DNA of 64,000 bases. Source: Plicaturopsis crispa FD-325 SS-3. Taxonomy: Eukaryota > Basidiomycota > Agaricomycetes > Amylocorticiales > Amylocorticiaceae. Position 1 is the first letter of the stretch; each line of letters begins with the position of its first letter. The notes below the pieces were generated by a model, which had not been told where the DNA came from, ran no database searches, and worked only from the letters and a program-made list of their open reading frames with translations. Of this stretch, positions 1 through 8,978 are shown piece by piece. The translations under genes were made by a program, and so were the position numbers. The stretch is taken from the NCBI GenBank assembly GCA_000827205.1, contig KN832555.1, forward strand, positions 1,886,472 through 1,950,471, in the 5' to 3' direction.

Positions 1-336
1 GTAAGTGCCGGGATATATTGTTGACAGCCTCCAACCTAACTCATCGCTTCAATAGCGGCATCAATTTCTACACCCAGAACAAGGTTAGGCATCCTATAGC
101 CAAGACATGCCAATGACGTGCTAATTCTTATTATGACAGACTACGACAAGCTTGTGGAGGGCAGAGGATGCTACAGGAAATCGCGCATCTGTCGATATGC
201 CGACACATTCGTAATTCCAGACTCGAGAAAATCCTATGCAGTTGTACAGTGGAAGATCTATCCCATTCAATGTATATCTAATGCAACAATTGAATGCCTG
301 GAAGGAAATAATACAGTCTAAGCTTCGTGCTATGCT
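1..336. other. left-edge stretch without a supported gene
   Basis: The window opens with a sequence resembling a 5' splice site (gtaagt), so it may begin inside an intron of a gene lying further left on the plus strand. An open frame at 118-321 has no recognisable domain. The stretch also holds the 3' flank of the phosphatase gene on the minus strand. I cannot support a gene here. Confidence 0.4.
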
Positions 337-1061
337 TCACAGACTAGGCCCTGCCCGCGCCTTTCCAAAGACATCGTCCAAAAACGCATTCGATAACCGC
401 ACGCACTGCTCGTACACTTGCTCGAACCCATTCTGCGGATGATCAAAACACGATAGTCGATTCCGAAAATGTAGGGCAGACGTACCAAGCCCCCATAATA
501 AGGGTCCGGGATCGGTTTGTTGTCCAAGTACGACCCCCAGAGCTTGACGACTGCTGTGCAGTTCTTTGGCTTCATTTTCTCGAGCGAGCGCAGGTTCGCC
601 TCGTCGGACGCAAGGATGTGCGTGTACGTGACGAAGTCTGATGGTGAGACCTGCTGCGCCTCATGCGATATGGGCACATTGTGCTGTTCGGCCCGCAGCA
701 TGCCCATTAGCACAAATATCGTCGGTTGAACCGCGTAATTACCTTTTTACACGTCGCGGTCGTTCTGTGTCGGTGTCACCGTGAAAATATATCAGCACTC
801 ACGGCGAGCGGTGGAGGACATCCGACTGACCGTTCATCTGGCTCCTCGCCGACGTGATAACCTGCGGTGCCTGCGCTCGCGACAGTGATATCGGAGTGTC
901 CGCGCTTAGTCGCGATGTCCTTGAGGACGGCCTCACCTGCCGGACGTCGCGTATGCTTTAGTGAGATCATAGACGCGACGAGGCTAGGATCTATCGCGAA
1001 TCTCACCCATAGGGCTGCGGCATATGTTCCCAAGACAGACGACGAGGACTGAGACGGCCAT
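337..1061 (-). CDS. LTP1: low-molecular-weight protein tyrosine phosphatase
   Basis: Cytosolic phosphotyrosine phosphatase of the low-molecular-weight (acid phosphatase, arsenate-reductase-like) family. The first exon starts at ATG 1061 and encodes the P-loop CLGNICRS, i.e. C-x5-R with the nucleophile Cys and phosphate-binding Arg. A short intron is followed by GEAVLKDIA and the ASAGTAGYHVGEEPDER segment. A later exon carries VPISHEAQQV and ends in DPYYGG, containing the family's general-acid Asp (DP motif). A 3' intron restores the family's C-terminal helix (NGFEQVYEQCVRLSNAFLDD); without it the frame runs on in unrelated sequence. The stop is at 337-339. The splice between the DERSV segment and HNVPIS is the least certain junction. 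The gene is divergent from the SH3BGR-like gene (251 bp between start codons). The family assignment is firm; the physiological substrate is not visible. Confidence 0.93.
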
Positions 1062-1312
1062 GACAAAGAAATAAGTAGGAAATGTACACGGCGAAAGCAA
1101 AAGAGTAAATAAGTAGCAGAGGAAACTGCTTTCGATCTGCTTGTAAGATGATCAAGATCGCGGGGTATAAATTACGAGTCCAGTACTTCAAAGTCGTGCT
1201 TTCGTTAGTCTCCCTTAGCATCCGTCGAAACAATTCTTTCAACCTCACGGGCTCGGATATTCTTGTCTGACGCTTTCGTCGTGAGATCAAGTGCTCTTAG
1301 CACAAAACAGCC

Positions 1313-2402
1313 ATGCCCTCTCCACCGATCCAAGTATTTCTGACTACGATTGCCTCGCAGCCTGCTCTCCGGCAGCGTCAAGGTTTGGTGGTCCAAATTT
1401 CCAACAATTGCTGCGGACTGACACGTCTGCAGAGTACCTGCTCCGGACACTTCACGTGAAGAAGATACCGTTCAAATCGTATGACCTGGCGAGCGATGAG
1501 AATGCAAAGCGACTGTGGAAGAGGAAAGCACCTGCAGGTTCGTGACACCGTGCGCGACGTGTACGCGAGTTCATCGGTTTCGGCCGCCAGACAAGCAGCA
1601 GCTGCCCGGGTTGCTTGTGGGTGGGAGATTCCCCGGCGTACGTCTAAATGGTTGCATACTATGCACATATATTCTTACATTCGGGTCAACAGAACTTTAC
1701 AGATTTGTGAGTGTGCCCTTAGAGTGCCTCGAATTAATCTCATTGGATCTCAGCGAAGAGGCCGTCGAATACGATGAGCTCGCCACCTTCTTGCGTCTCA
1801 ACGAATCATACGACCCGTCCGTAGAAGAAGACAGACCACTTTTGCCTACGCAGGCAATCGGCGTCCCAGGCGCGGCCTCCCCCGCCCAAATGACACCCGA
1901 GCACCATAAACCCGCGCGCTTTGACTCTTCCCCGTCCGGAAAGCCCGTCAACAAGCGCGAGGGCGAGTTCGACATAAGCACGGAGCTGAGCGGATTCGGG
2001 CTTCAGGGTGTGAAGGTGACGGAGGACGATCTGGCGGATCTTGTCAAGGAGTTGGGATTGCAGGGCGACGAGGCTGGGGATTTAGTCAAAGGGCTGTCTG
2101 GCGGAACAACAACTCCACCAGCAACAACGGCACCTCTCCGCCAGAATAAGGCGAAGCCGGATGCTCCAAAGTCTGACGACAAAAAGGTCGTTCCAGAGGC
2201 CGGTACTGCTGCCGAGGCTACTGGCGCGCAACCTGAACCAACGGCAAACAAACCAGAGACGACAGAGGTTTCCCCCAAGGTCGACGATGCCGAGGCTGCT
2301 CCTGCAGCTTCGGACTCGAAACAAGATCCAGTGAAGGCTGTAGAACAGGAAGGAGACAAGTCCGAGGGTGGTCCCGAGTCCCTCGCGAACGCGGAGGCGT
2401 GA
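1313..2402 (+). CDS. SH3BGR/glutaredoxin-like thioredoxin-fold protein with long acidic tail
   Basis: The N-terminal ~95 residues form a thioredoxin-fold domain of the SH3-binding glutamate-rich (SH3BGR) type. It starts MPSPPIQVFLTTIASQPALR, continues KIPFKSYDLASDENAKRLW and QLPGLLVGGRFPG, and ends FEEAVEYDELATFL. It lacks the CxxC redox pair, as SH3BGR proteins do, so a redox-inactive adaptor role is inferred. Four short introns were placed by frame continuity: after RQRQ, after KAPA, after RFPG, and after a 14-base exon (AACTTTACAGATTT) that joins RFPG to NFTDFEEAV. The remaining ~200 residues are low-complexity Ala, Pro, Glu and Lys, probably disordered, with a short ordered-looking patch (FDISTELSGFGLQGVKVTED). 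The stop is at 2400-2402. Sequence alone gives no partner or pathway. Confidence 0.85.
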
Positions 2403-2631
2403 AGGGGAGCAAGAATGGGTTCAGCATCGCACATATATACCTCGCATGGTCCTGGGACGTTTACCAATATTAATGACGATTAGCTATAGTAGCCTACCGC
2501 ATGCACACCTTAGGTGTCTAAAGAAACACTGGAAACTTCAAATGGTGGGTGCTTCATCCGCAAAGATCAGAATTTCAGCAAGCCTGTACGAGCGGAGTCC
2601 ATGAATGAAGCATGAATGTATCGCATATACG

Positions 2632-3824
2632 TTACAGTTTAGCTGTGGACGGCATTGCGACAAGATGACCCCCATCCAGCGTGATTGTCGCGCCATTCAC
2701 GTACGCACCGGCACGGCTCGCGAGGAACAGCGCGGTGCCCGCAACATCTTCAGGTGTACCGATGCGCGAGGAGGGATTGCTGTCCACCATCATGTCTGCG
2801 CGTGTCGCGAGCGTGTGTGCAGTCACTGCGAGGCAAACAATACCAGTAAGCGCAAGAACATCGGTAAGAACTTTATACGGTACGTACTTTTGCTTTCAAA
2901 AGGACCTGGATACAGAGATCCATGGTGGATCAGTGCAAGACAACTGTTTGAATGGGACACTGATCTTACCGCAGGCAATAACGTTGCTAACTATCCCCTC
3001 CCGGCCGAGGCGTCCTCCCAAATGGCGGCTGAGGTGGTGCAATCCGGCCTTTGACGCGCTATAAGCATAGGTCTCGTGGTCCGGAACACTCAACCCCTCC
3101 ACGGATCCAATCTGTTCATCGTCAGGACGAAACCCATGGATAGATCACTGGCCAAAGATGGTCTCACGTTGATAATGCGCCCGGGGTCTTTGAATGAGGG
3201 CCCCTGCTTGCCTCCGGAGGCGGCTGCGCTCCGGAGCAGGGGCAGGAGTTTCTGGGTGAGCGTGAACACACGCGTCAAATTCAGCGTGATGACTTTCGAC
3301 CATGCCGCGTCCTAAAAACTCATGTTTAGTGCGCGCATTATTACGAGGCGCGTACGGAAGCCTACTGGGAAGTCGTCGAGCTTTTCGCCCCAGGCAGCCC
3401 CGGCGTTATTCACTAGGACGTGAAGCACCTTCTCGCGCGACGCGATCTCTTTCGCGAGCCTCTCCACCTCCTCATATTTCTGGAGGTCTGCGGGGACGGG
3501 GATGCATGTGCCCGGACCGAGCGCGTTGAGCTCTTTCGCGGTCACGTCGCAATCCTTAGCGGACCGCGACGAGATGTACACCTGCAAGATTGTCAGCTGG
3601 AATCTTGGACGACGGCCGGAGTGGTATAAGTAGCATCAAGTACCTTTGCCCCGTTCTTGACGAACCCCGTCGAAATCTGTGCCGTTGAATTGCATGAGGC
3701 CGGTGAAGCGTACTGTAAGGAGGACCGGTGTACACACCATCTTCCCGATACCCCGAGAGCCACCTGTGACCAGCACAACTTTCCCTGCGACCCCGAAGAG
3801 ATTGTTGACCTCAAACGAGCTCAT
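2632..3824 (-). CDS. short-chain dehydrogenase/reductase (SDR)
   Basis: Classical SDR of about 290 residues. Visible motifs in order are the cofactor loop TGGSRGIG near residue 20, NNAG, IINIGSVEG (catalytic Ser), YAYSASKAG (catalytic Tyr and Lys in YxxxK), and the C-terminal ATITLDGGH. The IACGPFESKM segment resembles the RhlG-like 3-oxoacyl reductase branch. A basic or Ser residue follows the first strand (ISSRS), which hints at NADPH use, but this is inference. ATG 3824 is the first true ATG in frame; the frame is open further upstream only through a TTG codon. At least five introns were placed by frame continuity, including one flanking a very short exon encoding GPFESK. It lies 230 bp from the convergent gene to the left. 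The substrate is unknown. Confidence 0.9.
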
Positions 3825-4105
3825 CTCGATATCGGTCGTATTGGGGGGTATTTTAGACACGGAGAGCAAAACGGACGGGCGTCAAGAGGGCGTCAATGTA
3901 TTTATTGCATTCATGGTCGGCTTTCATCTGTCCGGGGTAAGACATGTGCATGCATGATCGGCTAGTTGAAAGCCGCGACTTTCCCAGGCTTCCCCGCATT
4001 GACGATGGTGGACTGTGAACAGGGAGAAATATGTATCGTACAACATGGTGGTATAGAAATTGACTACGGTAAGGACAGATATCCCTCATGCACGTCGCAG
4101 GCAAG

Positions 4106-5372
4106 TTACCCGTCGCCATTATCAGAGAGCCGAGATCGACGACGGCGGAGCGGTGTCGGTGAGGTCGATGGGCCCGCAGGAGGGATGACACTCGATGGCG
4201 GTTCAACTTTAACATCCTGGATAGCAGGATCAGCACCAAGTTTTCAGAAAATTAAGTGTACAAACCGATCTCGACTGGCGCCGGCTAGCACTGCCTCTAG
4301 TTCTCCGACGCCTACGAGCAGGCTTCTCATCCTCCGAGTCGTCATCGCTCGGTGGAGGTTTGACGGCTTGCTCGTGGGGTGGCGCAGGCGGCGGACCGCG
4401 GGCATCTCGGTGCAGATGCAATGACATGGACGAGAGGATACATCCTGTCAATACTAGCATCGCGATCACGAAGAACGTGATCGACGAGACGACAGCGAAT
4501 GTGAGCGGGAAAATTGTCACCAGTCCCCTGACACAATCAAGAATGAGACGAATGAAAACCAAGGCTTTACGGTAGGGACAAACCTGACACCATGGTGCTT
4601 GACGGCACCGCGCAGTGAGGCAGAAAGCACGCTCAATTCACGGCCCTCGCCTTTCCCGACGGTGCGCCAACTGTCGCGTCTGCCGAGCTCGACTCGTCCA
4701 ACAAGCCCCTGATTTCTGGGGATGTACGAGGAGAGTAGAGGAATGTTGACGTTGATTACATTCGGCGAGGTAGATAGCCATCGGCGCGAAGGGGATGGTA
4801 AAACGAGCGTCTACATATGCATTGCAAAATCAGAAAAATACGCGTAGCCTCGTGGATACGACTTACGGGCCGGCGAATAGAGGCCACAGTAGTATTCGAC
4901 GATGTAGAGATGGTGAGAGATGTCATGAAATTCCCCAGCGCATAATTCGATTCCGAGGCCGGCACTTGCAGGTGCAACGATACGTCGTAGGGCTGTCGCA
5001 GCACTAGATTAGGGAGCAAAAATTCCGCGTACGGCGGCACCCCGTCGCTAATTCATTCATGAGATCGCATGATGAGGACTGATAGACGGAGACTACACAC
5101 CCGTAGTTCAGATACACCGGTACCTCCCATGCGACGGCTACGCTTCTCCACACAAACCAGCCGGCAAATATGGAGAAAAATGCTACAAGCGGAATGAAGA
5201 GTATGCAGACGATTATTGGGATTAGCTGGGGTGTTATTGGGCGTAATATGCTGGTGAGCAGTCGGAAAGGGGACAGTAGGACCGTCGAACTGAGGCTAGC
5301 AGGGCGAGTGCGGCCATCGTGTTGTCCCTTGACCTCCTGGCGTACGTTTGGTCTGTCTATGCCCTCATCCAT
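4106..5372 (-). CDS. SEI1: seipin (lipid-droplet biogenesis protein)
   Basis: Seipin homologue, an ER membrane protein that organises lipid-droplet formation and phospholipid balance at ER-droplet contacts. The N-terminal part holds a transmembrane helix (PIIVCILFIPLVAFFSIFAG). The lumenal domain contains VPVYLNYGDGVPPYAEF, QPYDVSLHLQVPASESNYAL, GNFMTSLTIST and VNINIPLLSSYIP. A second helix (VTIFPLTFAVVSSITFFVIA) leads to a cytosolic tail with an acidic SDDDSEDE run and an RRRRR cluster. A final exon after a 3' intron ends SRLSDNGDG at stop 4106-4108. ATG 5372 is the first in-frame ATG; the open frame begins slightly earlier with TTG. It faces the unknown gene at 5526 head to head, with 153 bp between start codons. 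Confidence 0.9.
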
Positions 5373-5525
5373 ACGCAAAATGTAGAGGAAAAAGCAAAGA
5401 AAGTTCCGGAGAGTGCAAGTGGATGTGTTGACGAAAGCTGCAAAATGTGTTGCAGTCGTGCAGTCGACGTCGTTGCGTCAATACGATCCACGTGTTTCCA
5501 TTTCTCTTGCACCGCGACCGCGACC

Positions 5526-6185
5526 ATGGCACAAGTAAAAACATCAAATCTAAAGGAACTGCTCGGCTTAGACCCCTCGTCTGAGCACCTACTAGGATAT
5601 CTCAAGTCGCTCGGGGCCATCGTTGCTCAAGATGTTTCCGATGTTCCCGAGGTCAAATCCTACCCCGACGCGGTTTACTTCAACTACTTCGCCTTCGGCC
5701 TGAGTCTCCTCTTTTCACCGAAGGAGGGATACAAACCAAAGACAGGCTTAAAGCGTGCCGACCTTGATGACGCGAAACTCGTTCTCGACAGTATCGACGT
5801 CTACAACATGCCTAAAATTAAACGCCCTGGCGCTACTGCATCGAACAAGGCTAGCAGATCCGCAGAGGCTGCATTCGCGTCTTACCCCGTCTCCCCGCTG
5901 ATTTTGTCGCTTTCTGGGCCCAGTAAGGACGGGAAAACGCGTCCTGATAAGCTGGATGTCACGCCAGAGACAACGGGGAAAGAGTTCGTCGAGTGCTTCG
6001 GTGAGCCCGATCGTAAGGGCGGGGGTGCGGGGCCGTCGGCGGGCTCGATTGGCATATGGTGCGAGTGGTCCAAGGATGGTATCATGGTTGAGTTCGGAGG
6101 AGATGAGGCAAGAGGGCCGCAGGCATGGGAGAAAGGCAAGGACGCTGTGTGGAAGATTATCACGATCTTTCCGCCAAAAATCTAA
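5526..6185 (+). CDS. conserved fungal protein of unknown function, intronless
   Basis: A 219-residue single-exon gene, unusual among its intron-rich neighbours. No catalytic motif or domain is recognised. It starts MAQVKTSNLKELLGLDP at ATG 5526, the ATG after an upstream frame of poor coding character. Features visible are AVYFNYFAFGLSLLFSP, which looks like a buried beta-hairpin, a YPVSPLILSLSG segment, and a Gly-rich, Trp-containing patch (FGEPDRKGGGAGPSAGSIG) followed by IWCEWSKDGIMVEFGGDEA and a C-terminal WKIITIFPPKI. The pattern of short amphipathic strands suggests a soluble alpha/beta or beta-sandwich protein. There is no signal peptide or membrane segment. It shares a short divergent promoter with seipin. 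I recall similar uncharacterised proteins in basidiomycetes, but no function. Confidence 0.8.
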   Translation: MAQVKTSNLKELLGLDPSSEHLLGYLKSLGAIVAQDVSDVPEVKSYPDAVYFNYFAFGLSLLFSPKEGYKPKTGLKRADLDDAKLVLDSIDVYNMPKIKRPGATASNKASRSAEAAFASYPVSPLILSLSGPSKDGKTRPDKLDVTPETTGKEFVECFGEPDRKGGGAGPSAGSIGIWCEWSKDGIMVEFGGDEARGPQAWEKGKDAVWKIITIFPPKI

Positions 6186-6632
6186 GCGGGAGATCGCTGT
6201 CAAGCCAGGGTGCGTGCGGTATGATTCGAAATACTGTCTTTTGTTCGTGCTAATGCCGACTTCAGCATGATGTCTACCTATTGTATCGGCGCTCAGCACT
6301 GCTCAATGGGCAGCTAGATTTGAGAACGAACACTGTCTATAACAGCAACGGCTGGATATAAGTACAGCTCTCTCCACGTTGTCTGAATCCCAGTCAACTA
6401 TCTCGACGACATGCGTCCCGTTTCACTGTACTTATAACGCTCCCTATTGCACGCGCGTCGCGGATATGGTGGCTTGGGGTTGGTTTCCGGAAGGACGTAT
6501 GCCCCTATTGTTCGCCAACGTCCATCAGTCTACCCCACATTGCAATCTGCATACATGTGATTCTACGCTCAACACCTTTATAATTTGGCGTCCGTCATCC
6601 TACTTTCAACCTACACCCCCACCATCGTTCCA
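6186..6632 (+). other. intergenic region upstream of first calycin-like gene
   Basis: No gene is supported. A TATA-like tttataat lies near 6577-6584, about 50 bases before ATG 6633, and a second A/T-rich element (gatataag) is near 6354-6361. The remainder is unremarkable. Confidence 0.4.
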
Positions 6633-7370
6633 ATGGCCGCCCCCGCTAACATCACCACCCTCGACTTTAGTGGGAAATGGTTTATGGTATGATATGCTCC
6701 ACTGTCGCGATCCTACTCAGCTCATACCATGATTGGATGTCTACAGAACAAGACATTGGGAGACTCGACGGATGAGATCCTGACCCAACAGGGCGTAGGA
6801 TGGCTCAAGCGAAAGGCTATCAGCATGGGCAGCCTGACTCTCGCCATCAAACACTACAAAGACGAGAATGGCGTCGAGCACATCGACGTTGACCAAACCC
6901 TCACTGGCGGTATACCCGGCACTAGCGAAATTCGCGTTCTGACCTGGGAGCCGCGCGAACACGAGGACCATATCTTCGGTCCTGTGGTTGGCAAGTCGAG
7001 GCGGGTCAAGCTGGACGAGGTTGAGACAGAGTTCTTGAAGAAGGGGTGGCTACCAGATGTAGCTGAGCACGGCGCGATAAATTCATACGTCGAGAGCGAT
7101 ACCAAGAAGAGCGGGACGACCTGGATCGTTGACCAGGTTAGTCCGAGACTCTGCCGCTCTATCAAAGGCGTGTCTCACTTTTTATTGTTTGTAGACCTGG
7201 GGGTTCGAAGAGATCAATGGCGAGCGTCACTACACGCGTCACGTACACTTCACCGGTCCCAAGGGACAAACGATTGAGGCTCGCCTCGTGTATGATTATA
7301 GTGAGTCGCTGCATGCCACACTTACTACCTTGATCTTACTGATTGAAACCACACAGTCGGCCCCCTGTAA
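6633..7370 (+). CDS. calycin (lipocalin/FABP-like) protein, copy A
   Basis: A 187-residue cytosolic protein predicted to form a beta-barrel of the calycin type (lipocalin or fatty-acid-binding fold). It starts with the calycin-like ITTLDFSGKWFMNKTLGDST and continues with alternating strands such as SLTLAIKHYKDENGVEHIDV, QTLTGGIPGTSEIRVLTWEP and EDHIFGPVVGKSRRVKL. It ends TIEARLVYDYIGPL. The G-x-W near residue 15 and the repeated strand pattern are the basis for the fold call; no ligand is evident. Exons are 6633-6686, 6747-7136, 7195-7300 and 7357-7370 (54, 390, 106 and 14 bases). The sizes are identical to those of copy B downstream, showing recent tandem duplication. There is no signal peptide, so binding of an intracellular hydrophobic ligand is a guess. 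Confidence 0.85.
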
Positions 7371-7791
7371 ATCGACCTACAAATAAAGCTGTGACTGTAT
7401 GTATACGTATATCCTGTGGCTCGTTGCCCAGTCCTTGTTCTTGAACAACTGTACTCTATGTCGAAAGACATTCCTCGAGCTCCCCAGCCTAGCGCACGCG
7501 GATTTAATTTCCGGCCGACACATGACATTATTCAAGTTAGGCACAGTGAATATCGGTACTTTGTATCTGCACTGCCAGTGGGTTGGTCGCGATCGTCAGT
7601 GCACTCTGGAAACTCGATATTACACCGCGGACTGTCTGAGTAAGTTCGCCCGAAGAACATACACCGGTAACTTACGGACGCTAGGCATCATAGGTACGTG
7701 ACTGGTGACGTTGGCGCCTGGCTTAGCACTTGACGACAACTTGATACAGCACCTCCCTGCGTATCGGAGTCTAAGCTCTTGATCCTCAACG
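7371..7791 (+). other. spacer between the two calycin-like genes
   Basis: It contains open frames without recognisable protein character. It holds the 3' end region of copy A and the promoter of copy B, and no clear TATA element. I see nothing else in it. Confidence 0.4.
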
Positions 7792-8531
7792 ATGTCTGCT
7801 CCTGCAACTATCACCACCGTCGATTTGAGCGGGAAATGGCTTATGGTACTAGTGCCTTTCATGATCTATAGTATACTACAGAAGACTTACGCGCAAACAC
7901 GACTGCAGAACAAGTCTAAGAGCGACTCGACAGATGAAATCCTGAGGCTCCAGGGTGTGGGCTGGCTCACGCGCAAGGCCATCGCCATGTCTAGTCTCAC
8001 GCTCGCCATCAAGCACTACAAAGACGACGATGGGGTGGAACACATTGATATCGACCAGACACTCTCTGGCGGTGTTTCTGGCACCACGGAGCTTCGCGTG
8101 CTCGACTGGGAGGAGCACAAACACGAGGATCATATCTTCGGAGCCGTGATCGGCAAGTCGAGGCGGATCAAGGTGGACGAGATTGATAACGAGTATTTGA
8201 AGAGAGACTGGCTGCCCGACGTTGCCGAGCATGGGGCAATCCATTCCTACGTCCAGAGCGATACCGAGAAGAGTGGCACAACCTGGATCGCCGAGCAGGT
8301 ATGGGGGTATTAAGCATATCCAAAGGATCATCGATACTCAGCTCTGACGCAGATCTGGGGATTTGAAGTGGTCGATGGCGAGCGTCGGTATGCCAGACAC
8401 ATCTCGTTCACTGGACCTGGAGGCGAACATATCGATGCCCGTCTGGTGTACGACTACTGTGAGTTCACGTATCATGATTCTACAGCCACTAAGCTCACCG
8501 GCCAAATTATTCCACAGTGGGACCGGTGTAG
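7792..8531 (+). CDS. calycin (lipocalin/FABP-like) protein, copy B
   Basis: A 187-residue tandem paralogue of the gene at 6633. It opens MSAPATITTVDLSGKWLM and keeps the same strand order: SLTLAIKHYKDDDGVEHIDI, QTLSGGVSGTTELRVLDW, EDHIFGAVIGKSRRIKV and a C-terminal IDARLVYDYLGPV. Exons are 7792-7845, 7909-8298, 8353-8458 and 8518-8531, with the same four sizes as copy A. Intron 1 (7846-7908) is 63 bases, a multiple of three, and has no in-frame stop, so its retention would insert 21 residues after KWLM. Copy A's first intron cannot do this without breaking the frame (60 bases but with an in-frame stop). Splicing at the position shared with copy A is taken as the main form. Ligand and role are unknown. 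Confidence 0.85.
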
Positions 8532-8978
8532 ATAATGCATCGTATCCTGGTTAGACTGTACGTGTACGTTCTTGATAGTGTTCTAAGTGGCATCTAGCCG
8601 CCGTGTACTATAACTTAACAATGACTGTCGGCTGCGTGTTGACGGCTGGCTATCTTCATCATCTAAACCCGCGACATATCATATCACTTGTGGACTTGTT
8701 CAATCTTTCCAGTCCATTATTTGGCGTGGTAGGACGTACCTGTACTTGTTTATCTACAGGCGGTAACTGAGCAGGCTGCAGCTGAGCTCGGCAAGGATTC
8801 GGGCCCCGGTACGTGCAGAATATTTAATCTTAGGGCGTCCGCCACGTGGATTCTTCGATCGTCGTCAGTTACTGTATGTTCCCGGTCTCCCATGAGCCTG
8901 TCCACCCAGCACTGCGCAGGCTGAACCGCAAACGACGGTCTTTGGACATTTCTTGTTTATCGTGTAACGATATCGCGC
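8532..8978 (+). other. intergenic region before the LCCL gene
   Basis: No gene is supported. It holds the 3' flank of calycin copy B and the upstream region of the LCCL gene. No strong TATA element is seen. Confidence 0.4.

Noticed and set aside
2003-2467. Minus-strand open frame of 154 codons opposite the SH3BGR-like tail
   Set aside because: It mirrors the Ala/Pro/Glu-rich repeat codons of the plus-strand gene and has no independent support.
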